From Nonomuraea soli (GTDB lineage: Bacteria > Actinomycetota > Actinomycetes > Streptosporangiales > Streptosporangiaceae), in NCBI RefSeq assembly GCF_013761175.1, contig NZ_JACDUR010000010.1, forward strand, positions 1 to 64,000: DNA of 64,000 nt, in the 5' to 3' direction. The position numbers and the translations under genes were made by a program. Below are positions 24,152 to 31,824 of the stretch, piece after piece. The notes below the pieces were generated by a model, which searched no databases, was not told the origin of the DNA, and saw only the letters and a list, made by a program, of their open reading frames with translations. Within the stretch, counting starts at the first letter, position 1. Each line of letters begins with the position of its first letter.

Positions 24152-24208
24152 CTGACTTACTATAGCCGCGGAATCCGTGCTACGGTCCTTCTAAGTCAGT
24201 CAACTAAC
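24143..24208. promoter_or_regulatory. tetR/nmrA divergent promoter with two copies of TAAGTCAG-N3-ACTAAC
   Basis: One copy on the minus strand covers 24143-24159 and overlaps the tetR start codon. The other, on the plus strand at 24192-24208, lies 27 bp before the nmrA-type ATG. The two share 14 of 14 defined bases around a variable 3-nt middle. The -10 box for tetR, TATAGT, abuts the first copy. AAAGGAG precedes the plus-strand gene. Confidence 0.7.
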
Positions 24209-24234
24209 TAACTTCAGCGCTCAAAGGAGCCATC

Positions 24235-25047
24235 ATGATCGCCGTCACTGGTGCCACCGGAAACGTAGGCCGTGAGCTGGTCAACGCCTTGCACGCCGCA
24301 GGTGAGGAGGTACTGGCGATCTCCCGCACCCCCGCCACCTTCCCAGCGGGCGTCACCCACGTGCCCGCCGACCTGACCCGCCCGGAAACCCTCCCTCTCG
24401 AAGGCGTCGACACGCTGTTCCTCCTCATGGAGGGCGACCCCGAAGCAGTGCTCAGCCAGGTCAAGGGAATGAACAAGATCGTCCTGCTCTCCTCCCAGGG
24501 CGCCGGCACCAGGCCGGGCCCGTACCACCACGCCGTGGTCTTCGAGGAGGCCGTCCGCGCGTGGGACGGCGACTGGACGATCCTGCGGCCGGGCGGCTTC
24601 AACTCCAACGCCTTCGCCTGGGCCAGGACCATCGGCGAGAGCCGTACGGCACACGCCCCCTTCGGGGACGTCGGCCTGCCCACGATCGACCCGCGCGACA
24701 TCGCCGAGGTCGCAGCCATAACCCTCACACAGGGCGGTCACACGGGCGCCATCTACGAGCTCACCGGCCCCGAGCTCACCACTCCGAGGCAGCGAGCGGC
24801 GGTGATCGGAGATCTGCTCGCCAGCCCGGTGCGTTTCGTCGAGCAGACGCCGGAGGAGGCGGGGGTGGAGATGCTGCGGTACATGCCTGAACCGGTGGTC
24901 ACCAGCACGCTGCAGATCCTCGGCACCCCGACGGTGCGAGAACAGCGGGTGAGCCCGGACGTCAAGGAGCTTCTCGGCCGCGCCCCGCGCCCGTTCGTCG
25001 ACTGGGCCGCCCGCAACATCGAGGCCTTCAGGGGAGCAGGCGCCTGA
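24235..25047 (+). CDS. NAD(P)H-binding NmrA-like protein
   Basis: This 270-aa protein has an N-terminal Rossmann motif VTGATGNVG (residues 4-12), then ISRTP after the second strand. The middle carries ILRPGGFNSN and the C-terminal half a YELTGPE strand, as in NmrA/atypical SDR proteins. Members are NAD(P)H sensors or quinone reductases. The Tyr-x-x-x-Lys catalytic pair of classical SDRs is absent. It is divergent from, and probably repressed by, the TetR protein. Confidence 0.9.
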   Translation: MIAVTGATGNVGRELVNALHAAGEEVLAISRTPATFPAGVTHVPADLTRPETLPLEGVDTLFLLMEGDPEAVLSQVKGMNKIVLLSSQGAGTRPGPYHHAVVFEEAVRAWDGDWTILRPGGFNSNAFAWARTIGESRTAHAPFGDVGLPTIDPRDIAEVAAITLTQGGHTGAIYELTGPELTTPRQRAAVIGDLLASPVRFVEQTPEEAGVEMLRYMPEPVVTSTLQILGTPTVREQRVSPDVKELLGRAPRPFVDWAARNIEAFRGAGA

Positions 25048-25301
25048 CCGTCGCCGCGGGGCTGGGCTGAGGCCGTGGGCCGCGGTTAATGCGGGCCGAA
25101 GGCGCTTGCCGTAACGCAGAGGGCGGTTCATCGGGGGAGCGCCCACCCGACGGGGTCACGGGGCTGGCCTGAGGTCGCGGGGGCTAACTCCTCGGAAGGG
25201 GCCAGCCCCGAGGTTGTGGTGGCTGTCCGCAATCACGGGCAGCGTCCTGGGCTGGGCCGCGAGCCGGACGATGTTCCGGTCAGGTGAAGGCGGGCCGCGC
25301 T

Positions 25302-26426
25302 CTACAGGTGCCGAGCAATCACCAGCCGCTGGATCTGATTGGTCCCCTCGAAGATCTGCATGACCTTCGCCTCCCGCATGAACCTCTCCACAGGAAACTC
25401 CCGCGTATACCCATACCCCCCGAACACCTGCACGGCATCCGTGGTCACCTTCATGGCCGCGTCCGTCGCCACGAGCTTGGCGATGCTCGCCTGCCGCGAA
25501 TACTCCACCCCCGCGTCCCGCCGTCGCGCCGCGTCGAGGTAGGTCGCCCGGGCCGACTCGACCGCGGCGGCCATGTCCGCGAGCAGGAAGCCGAGCCCCT
25601 GGTGCAGGATGATCTTCCGTCCGAAGGCGGTGCGTTCCTTGGCGTAGTTCACGGCGGCGTCCAGGGCCGCCTGGGCGAGGCCGGTGGCGCAGGCGGCGAT
25701 GCCGAGGCGGCCGGAGTCGAGCGCGGCGAAGGCGATGCGCAGTCCTTGGCCGTCGGCGCCGACGAGCCGGTCGGTCTCGAGGAACGCGTCGTCCCAGTGC
25801 GCGGCCGTGGTGGGGACGCCGTGCAGGCCCATCTTCTCCTCGGGCCTGCCGAAGGTGAGCCCGTCGACGGCGCCCGGCGCGTGGAAGCACGACACGCCGG
25901 TGGGGGTGCGCGCGAAGAGGGTGTAGAAGTCGGCCCGTCCGCCGTGGGTGATCCAGGCCTTGCTGCCGCTGATGCGGTAGCCGCCCTCGGCGGGGGTGGC
26001 CTTGCAGGTCAGGGCGGCGGCGTCGGAGCCGGCCTGCGGCTCCGACAGGCTGTAGCCGCCGACGAGGTCGCCGCCGAGCATGTCGGGCAGCCAGCGTTCG
26101 CGCTGCTCGGGGGTGCCGAACTCCAGCAGCGGGAAGCACGACAGCGTGTGCACGGAGACCGCGACCGCGACGGCGGCCCAGCGCTGGGCGAGCTCTTCCA
26201 GCATCTGCAGGTAGACCTCGTACGGCTGGCCGCCTCCGCCGTACTCCTCCGGCTGGGGCAGGCTGAGCAGCCCGGCGGCTCCCAGGGTGCGGAACAGGCC
26301 TTCCGGGTAGGTCTCGTTGCGCTCGTGCTCGTCGACGCGTGAGGCGAGCTCCTTGTCGGCCACGTCGCGCACCAGGTCGAGCAGGTCGCGGGCCTCTTCG
26401 GTGGGGAGCAACCGGTCAACGGCCAA
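25302..26426 (-). CDS. Acyl-CoA dehydrogenase
   Basis: This 374-aa flavoenzyme introduces a double bond at C2-C3 of an acyl-CoA. The FAD-contact motif YSLSEPQAGSDAAAL lies at about 127-141, the FGRKII stretch at about 256, and FGGYGYTREFPVERFMREAKV near 325. The catalytic glutamate is in QIFEGTNQIQR (about 354-364). A TTG at 26426, with AGGAGG 6 nt upstream, is preferred over the TTG at 26432, which touches the ribosome site. It overlaps the stop of the indolepyruvate oxidoreductase gene by 11 bp, so the two are translationally coupled. Confidence 0.93.
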   Translation of the reverse strand: MAVDRLLPTEEARDLLDLVRDVADKELASRVDEHERNETYPEGLFRTLGAAGLLSLPQPEEYGGGGQPYEVYLQMLEELAQRWAAVAVAVSVHTLSCFPLLEFGTPEQRERWLPDMLGGDLVGGYSLSEPQAGSDAAALTCKATPAEGGYRISGSKAWITHGGRADFYTLFARTPTGVSCFHAPGAVDGLTFGRPEEKMGLHGVPTTAAHWDDAFLETDRLVGADGQGLRIAFAALDSGRLGIAACATGLAQAALDAAVNYAKERTAFGRKIILHQGLGFLLADMAAAVESARATYLDAARRRDAGVEYSRQASIAKLVATDAAMKVTTDAVQVFGGYGYTREFPVERFMREAKVMQIFEGTNQIQRLVIARHL

Positions 26427-29400
26427 GACCAACCTCCTGAGCTGAGGCCAGGGCGGACAGGGCCGCGCCGGCGCGTGAGCGGAACTCGTCGACTCGGGCG
26501 AGCTTGATGTCCTCGTACCCGCGGATCATGTCGGGCAACTCGACGATTTCGGTCACGGTGTCGGCGGTGGCGGGCGACAGGTGCTCCAGCGCCTGCCGTA
26601 CGAGCTCGCGGTATTCGCCGATCAGGGCGCGCTCGACCCGGCGCACGCCCGCGTAGCCGAACACGTCGAGGCGGGTGCCGCGCAGGCCCTTCATCGAGCG
26701 CAGGACCCGGAAGACGGGCCCTGCCGTACGGCGGAGCTTGATCTTGCGCTTCATGCCCATGGCGCGGAAGACGGGCGGGTGCAGCAGGACGGCGACGGAG
26801 GCGTCGGCGCCGAACTCGGCCTCGCGTCTGGCGATCTCCTCCGGGTCGAGGTGGAGGCGGGCGACCTCGTACTCGTCCTTGTAGGCCATGAGCTTGTGCA
26901 GTCCGCGCGCGTAGCCGGTGGCGATGCGCGGGCCGTACTCCGCGGTCAGCTCGGCGATCCGGCGGACCTCGGCGGCGTAGGAGCGGGCGTAGGAGGCGTT
27001 CTGGTAGCCGGTGAGGTCGGCGACGCGCCGTTCGAGCACCGCGTCGAAGGTCTCCTCCACAGCCTGGGGACGGGAGCCGAGCGCCGCCGCCCTGCCGTGG
27101 CGGAACGCGGCGAGGTTCTTGTCGACGGCCGCGCCGTTGAGCTCGATGGCCCGCTCGATGGCGGAGGCGGAGATCGGCAGGCATCCGTGCTGGTAGGCGG
27201 CGCCGATGAGCAGCATGTTGGCCGGCATGTGGTCGGCGAACAGGCGCTCGGACAGGCCCTGGGCGTCGAGCGTGAGGACGTCGCGGGTCGCCGCCTCGAT
27301 GCGGGCCAGGGCCGGGTCGCCCGAGCCCAGGGGGGCGTGGCCGGTGACCATGGCGGCGGTCGGCACCACGGCGCTGTTGACGACAGCGACGGTGTGGCGC
27401 TCGTCGGCGGTGGCGAGGTTGGCCTCGGTGGCCGCGCCCAGCAGGTCGAAGCCGATGATCACGTCGGCGCGGGTGGCCTTGGGCGTGCCGACGATGGGCG
27501 ACTTGGACAGGCGCACGTCGCTGACGACGGGGCCGCCCTTCTGCGCGAGGCCGGTCTGCTCGAGCCCGGCGGCGTGCAGGCCGTCGAGGTGGGCGGCCAT
27601 CTGCAGGATCTGCGACACGGTGACCACGCCCGTGCCGCCGATGCCGGGCATGCGCAGCACCACGTCGCCGTGGAAGCGCAGCTCGGGATCGGGCAGGTCG
27701 GGCAGGTCCTGCAGGACGGGCTTGCGCTTCGTGCCCGGCGTCACCAGCAGGAACGACGGGCAGTCGCCCTTCAGGCAGCTGAAGTCGGAGTTGCAGGAGG
27801 GCTGGTGGATGCGGGTCTTGCGGCCGAACTCGGTCTCGACCGGCTGCACCGACAGGCACGTCGAGACGTCGCCGCAGTCACCGCAACCTTCGCAGACCCG
27901 CTCGTTGACGACGACCTTCTCGGCGGGCGCGGGCAGTTTGCCGCGCTTGCGCAGGCGGCGCTCCTCGGCGGCGCAGCGGTCGTCGTGGATGAGCACGGTC
28001 ACCCCGTCGACCTCCGACAGCTCCTTCTCGGACGCGGCGAAGTCGTCGCGGTGCCGTACGGAGGTGATCGGGGCCAGCTGGACACCCCGGTAGTCCTCGG
28101 GCGTCGGCGTGGTGATCACGATCCGGCGCACGCCCTCCAGGGCCAGCCAGTGCGTGAGGGTCGGGATGTCGAGCTTGCCCTCGGCACGCTGGCCGCCGGT
28201 CATGGCGACCGCGTCGTTGTAGAGCAGCTTGTAGGTCATGGTCACCCCGGCGGCGACGGCGGCGCGTACGGCCAGCGAGCCGGAGTGGTGGAAGGTGCCG
28301 TCGCCGAGGTTCTGCACGAAGTGGCGGTCGTCGGTGAAGGGCGCCAGGCCGATCCACTGCGCGCCCTCGCCGCCCATCTGGGTCAGGCCCACCTGGGTGC
28401 CTCGGCCCTCGCCGGACAGGGCGATCATGGCGTGGCATCCGATGCCGACGCCGACCAGGGTCTCGTCGGCGGTGCGGGTGGAGATGTTGTGCGGGCAGCC
28501 GGAGCAGAAGTACGGCGTGCGCGAGGCGACCAGCGGCAGCGAGCGGGACGGCTTCTGGCGCGACGGCGTCGCGGCGGGCACCGGGTCGTGGCGGAAGGCG
28601 CCCGGCGCGAGCTTGGCCAGCGCCCCGGTCACGTCGGCGGCGGACAGCGTGCCGCGGGCGGTCAGCAGGTCGCGGCCGGCCACGCGCGGCGGGTTCTCCC
28701 GCCCGTAGAGCGCCGCCTTGAGGTGGTCCTCCAGGAAGGCCGTCTTGTCCTCGACCACGAGCACGGTCCGCAGGCCCTCGGTCATCTCCGCCAGCGAGCC
28801 GGCGTCGAGGGGGTACGGCATGCCGAGCTTGATGAGCCTGAACTCGCCCTCGATGCCGGCGTCGGCCAGGGCGCGCTCGACCACGGCGAAGCTCGTCCCC
28901 GAGGCGAGGACGCCGATCGTGGCCCCGGCGGGGTCGGCGACGACGCGGTTGAGCCCGGCCTGGCGCGCGTACTGCCTGGCCAGCGCGAGCCGCCTGGTGA
29001 GCAGGTCGTGCTCGGCCTCGACGGCGGAGGGGCCGACGAGGGTGGGCACCGGCGTGTCGGTGCGCTCGGGCAGCGGCAGCTCGGGCAGGGCGAGGTCCAC
29101 GGTGGCGGAGGCGTCGGCGATGTCCGCCACGATCTTCAGTCCCACCCACAGCCCGCTGGCGCGGGACATGGCGACGGCGTGCAGGCCGTACTCGATGATC
29201 TCGGCCACCGAGCCTGGAGCCAGGAGCGGCATGAACAGGCTCTGGCACATCGGCTCGCAGGAGCTGGGCACCGTGGACGACTTGCATCCCGGGTCGTCGC
29301 CGATCCAGGCGACCGCGCCGCCCTGCGCCGCCGTACCGGCCATGTTGGCGTGCCGGATGGCGTCGGCGGCCCGGTCCAGGCCGGGGTTCTTGCCGTACCA

Positions 29401-29769
29401 GAAGCCGGTCACCCCGTCGTGGCGCTTGCCCGGGGTGGCGCGCAGGAGCTGGGTGCCGGCCACGGCGGTGGCGGCCAGCTCCTCGTTGAGCCCGGCCTGG
29501 AAGACCACGCCCGCGGGCTCCAGGAAGCGCTTGGCGCGTCCCATCTCCAGGTCGACCCCGCCCAGGGGCGAACCCTGGTAGCCGGAGACGAACACGCGGG
29601 TGTTCAGGCCTCGCGCGGTGTCGAGGCGGCGCTGTTCGAGCGTGAGCCTGACCAGGGCCTGGATGCCGGAGATCAGCACCCGGCCGTCGGCCGCGGTGTA
29701 CTTGTCGTCGAGATGGACGTCCACGGGAGAAGCACAACAACCCTGGTCGGGGATGCGCAAGTATCGCAT
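26416..29769 (-). CDS. Indolepyruvate ferredoxin oxidoreductase family protein (fused)
   Basis: This is an 1117-aa fusion of the subunits found separately in archaeal IOR. An N-terminal pyrimidine-binding part contains SGYQGSPLGGVD. The TPP domain contains FCSGCPHN and GVGIGCHAM. A Cys-rich stretch (C-E-G-C-G-D-C-G-D, then C-x5-C-x4-C) looks like a 4Fe-4S site. The C-terminal gamma part has MPGIGGTGVVTVSQIL. Such enzymes convert aryl- or branched 2-oxoacids to acyl-CoA with ferredoxin. Coupling to an acyl-CoA dehydrogenase and a divergent Lrp regulator suggests amino-acid catabolism. ATG 29769 has GGGGA 9 nt ahead; an in-frame GTG at 29724 would remove 15 residues that fit the family poorly. 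Confidence 0.92.
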   Translation of the reverse strand: MRYLRIPDQGCCASPVDVHLDDKYTAADGRVLISGIQALVRLTLEQRRLDTARGLNTRVFVSGYQGSPLGGVDLEMGRAKRFLEPAGVVFQAGLNEELAATAVAGTQLLRATPGKRHDGVTGFWYGKNPGLDRAADAIRHANMAGTAAQGGAVAWIGDDPGCKSSTVPSSCEPMCQSLFMPLLAPGSVAEIIEYGLHAVAMSRASGLWVGLKIVADIADASATVDLALPELPLPERTDTPVPTLVGPSAVEAEHDLLTRRLALARQYARQAGLNRVVADPAGATIGVLASGTSFAVVERALADAGIEGEFRLIKLGMPYPLDAGSLAEMTEGLRTVLVVEDKTAFLEDHLKAALYGRENPPRVAGRDLLTARGTLSAADVTGALAKLAPGAFRHDPVPAATPSRQKPSRSLPLVASRTPYFCSGCPHNISTRTADETLVGVGIGCHAMIALSGEGRGTQVGLTQMGGEGAQWIGLAPFTDDRHFVQNLGDGTFHHSGSLAVRAAVAAGVTMTYKLLYNDAVAMTGGQRAEGKLDIPTLTHWLALEGVRRIVITTPTPEDYRGVQLAPITSVRHRDDFAASEKELSEVDGVTVLIHDDRCAAEERRLRKRGKLPAPAEKVVVNERVCEGCGDCGDVSTCLSVQPVETEFGRKTRIHQPSCNSDFSCLKGDCPSFLLVTPGTKRKPVLQDLPDLPDPELRFHGDVVLRMPGIGGTGVVTVSQILQMAAHLDGLHAAGLEQTGLAQKGGPVVSDVRLSKSPIVGTPKATRADVIIGFDLLGAATEANLATADERHTVAVVNSAVVPTAAMVTGHAPLGSGDPALARIEAATRDVLTLDAQGLSERLFADHMPANMLLIGAAYQHGCLPISASAIERAIELNGAAVDKNLAAFRHGRAAALGSRPQAVEETFDAVLERRVADLTGYQNASYARSYAAEVRRIAELTAEYGPRIATGYARGLHKLMAYKDEYEVARLHLDPEEIARREAEFGADASVAVLLHPPVFRAMGMKRKIKLRRTAGPVFRVLRSMKGLRGTRLDVFGYAGVRRVERALIGEYRELVRQALEHLSPATADTVTEIVELPDMIRGYEDIKLARVDEFRSRAGAALSALASAQEVGLGR

Positions 29770-29788
29770 GACAAATTCCCCAACAGAC

Positions 29789-29825
29789 GCAAACTCTTTG
29801 CGGAACAGGTCCTAGCTCGTAGATT
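29789..29825. promoter_or_regulatory. Lrp-type dyad GCAAA-CTC-TTTGC and leaderless promoter of the Lrp gene
   Basis: The 63-bp gap between the divergent genes holds a perfect 5-3-5 dyad, GCAAA-CTC-TTTGC (29789-29801), of the size Lrp/AsnC dimers bind. The plus-strand -10 box TAGATT (29820-29825) ends 7 nt before the GTG start of the regulator. The dyad lies where it could control both directions. Confidence 0.65.
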
Positions 29826-29832
29826 TACTTGC

Positions 29833-30285
29833 GTGCTGGATGACATAGATCACAGGGTGATCCGCCTCCTGGTGGAGGACGGCCGCCGGACATTTTCGGA
29901 AATGGCGGAGCAGGTCGGGCTCTCTGTCGCCGCCGTCAAGCGGCGGGTCGACAGGCTCAGGGAGCTCGGCGTGATCACCGGCTTCACCGCCAAGGTCGAC
30001 TACGCCAAGCTGGGCTGGGGCATCCAGGCCTTCACCGAGATGCGCTACTCCGGCAGCACCCCGGTGGGTGAGATCGTGCGCACCACCACGGGCTTTCCCG
30101 AGGTGGAGGAGGTCTTCACGATCGCCGGCGATCCCGACGCGCTGATCCACCTGCGTGCCCGCGACCTGGAGCACCTGCAGCAGGTCATCGACAACCTGCG
30201 CCGCGGCGGCAACGTCACCGGCACCAAGACGCTCATGGTGCTCGGCTCGTGGAGCAAGGACTCACGCCAGATCCGCCGCGCCTGA
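29833..30285 (+). CDS. Lrp/AsnC-family transcription regulator
   Basis: This 150-aa protein has an N-terminal HTH (VIRLLVEDGRRTFSEMAEQVGLSVAAVKRRVDRL pattern, residues 7-40) and a C-terminal RAM effector-binding domain (about 65-145). These proteins sense amino acids as octamers. The GTG at 29833 matches the family start. Divergent transcription from the 2-oxoacid oxidoreductase/acyl-CoA dehydrogenase pair makes that operon the probable target. The 3' end overlaps the next convergent gene by 24 bp. Confidence 0.92.
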   Translation: MLDDIDHRVIRLLVEDGRRTFSEMAEQVGLSVAAVKRRVDRLRELGVITGFTAKVDYAKLGWGIQAFTEMRYSGSTPVGEIVRTTTGFPEVEEVFTIAGDPDALIHLRARDLEHLQQVIDNLRRGGNVTGTKTLMVLGSWSKDSRQIRRA

Positions 30286-31740
30286 GCGGGCGGCGCGGGC
30301 GATGTTGCGCGGCATGCGCCCGAAGATGAGGTGGTGGAAGGGCGAGATGCCCCACCAGTACAGGTGTCCGAGCAGGCCGCGCGGATGGAACAGCGCCCGC
30401 TGCCGGTAGTGGGCGTGGCCGGGGCGCGAGCCGGGCTCGGCCGACAGCTCCAGCCAGGCCAGGCCGGGCAGGCGCATCTCGGCGCGCAACCTCAGCAGCC
30501 GTCCCGGCTCGATCTCCTCGACGCGCCAGAAGTCCAGGGCGTCGCCGACGCGCAGCCGGCGGGGGTCGCGCCGGCCGCGGCGCAGGCCCACGCCGCCGAG
30601 CAGCCGGTCGGCCAGGCCGCGCAGGCGCCAGGCGACGGGCAGGGAGTACCAGCCGTTGGCGCCGCCGATACCCTCGATCACCTGCCACACCTCCGCGGGC
30701 GAGGCGGCGATCTCCGCCTCGCGCTCGTCGGCGTACAGGCTGCCCCCCGCCCAGTCGGGGTCGGAGGGGAGCGGGTCGCTGGGGGCCCCCGGGGTGGAGG
30801 CCGACGACCAGCGGGTGGCCACGTCGGCGTCCTTCACACGGCGCAGCGCCAGCCGTACGGCCTCGTCGAAACCGATCAGGCCGCACGCCGGGTCGGGGAC
30901 GTACCCGGCGATGTCGTGCTCGCGGCAGACCGCCTCGTGACGCAGCGACTCGACCAGCGGCCGGGCGATGCTCGCGGGCACCGGGGTGACCAGGCCGACC
31001 CAGTGGCTGGACAGGCCGGGTGACAGGAACGGGACCGGGATGATCATCCGGTGCGGCAGGCCGGCCACGTCGGCGTAGCGTCGCATCATGTCGCCGTAGC
31101 TGAGCACGTCGGGCCCGCCGACGTCGAAGGCCCGGTCGACCTCGCCCGGCACTTCCGCCCAGGCGACGAGGTAGCGGAGCATGTCGCGGATCGCGATCGG
31201 CTGCGTCGGCGTGCTCACCCAGCGGGGTGTCGTCATCACCGGCAGCCGCTCGGTCAGGTACCTCAGCATCTCGAACGAGGCCGAGCCCGAGCCGATGATC
31301 ACCGCCGCCCGCAGCACCACCGCCGGCACGGGCGCGGCCAGGAAGATCTCGCCGACCTCCGCCCGCGATCGCATGTGGGCCGACAACTCCCCCGAGGCGT
31401 GCGTGAGCCCGCCCAGGTACACGATGCGCCGCACCCCGGCCTCGTGCGCCGCCCGCGCGAAGGTCTCGGCCGCCCGGCGGTCACGCTCGGCGAAGGAGGC
31501 TCCCGCGGCCATCGAGTGCACCAGGTAGTAGGCGATCTCGGCCCCGTCGAGCGCGCGCCGCATCGACTCCGCGTCGTTCACGTCCCCGGCCAGGGCCGTG
31601 ATCCGCCCCGCCCACGGCAGGTCGCGCAGCCGCTCGGGACGGCGCGCCACGCAGGTGACCTCGTGCCCGGCGTCGAGCAGTTCGGGCACCAGGCGCCCGC
31701 CGACGTAGCCGGTCGCCCCCGTCACCAGCACTTTCCCCAT
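30262..31740 (-). CDS. Atypical SDR (NAD-binding) fused to a DUF2867-like domain
   Basis: This is a 492-aa protein. Residues 1-300 are an extended/atypical SDR with VTGATGYVGGRLVPEL (about 5-20), VARRPERL and YYLVHSM. Residues about 330-480 form a DUF2867 helix-grip-like domain (AEIAASPAEVWQVIEGIGGANGWYS). Similar fusions are annotated as NAD-dependent epimerase/DUF2867 proteins and have no proven substrate. Open frame extends far upstream, but the ATG at 31740 gives the Rossmann motif its normal position. It overlaps the lrp gene 3' end. Confidence 0.88.
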   Translation of the reverse strand: MGKVLVTGATGYVGGRLVPELLDAGHEVTCVARRPERLRDLPWAGRITALAGDVNDAESMRRALDGAEIAYYLVHSMAAGASFAERDRRAAETFARAAHEAGVRRIVYLGGLTHASGELSAHMRSRAEVGEIFLAAPVPAVVLRAAVIIGSGSASFEMLRYLTERLPVMTTPRWVSTPTQPIAIRDMLRYLVAWAEVPGEVDRAFDVGGPDVLSYGDMMRRYADVAGLPHRMIIPVPFLSPGLSSHWVGLVTPVPASIARPLVESLRHEAVCREHDIAGYVPDPACGLIGFDEAVRLALRRVKDADVATRWSSASTPGAPSDPLPSDPDWAGGSLYADEREAEIAASPAEVWQVIEGIGGANGWYSLPVAWRLRGLADRLLGGVGLRRGRRDPRRLRVGDALDFWRVEEIEPGRLLRLRAEMRLPGLAWLELSAEPGSRPGHAHYRQRALFHPRGLLGHLYWWGISPFHHLIFGRMPRNIARAARSGAADLA

Positions 31741-31824
31741 GCCTCCATCTTCGCGAGCCGGGTGGCGGCGGATGCAACCGGCCGCGCCGCCACTGCGAAA
31801 GACAGGACATCTGATGAGAAAGGC

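Noticed and set aside
26581..29832. Long plus-strand open extension upstream of the Lrp gene
   Set aside because: It is antisense to the indolepyruvate oxidoreductase; only the last 150 codons are the real Lrp protein.
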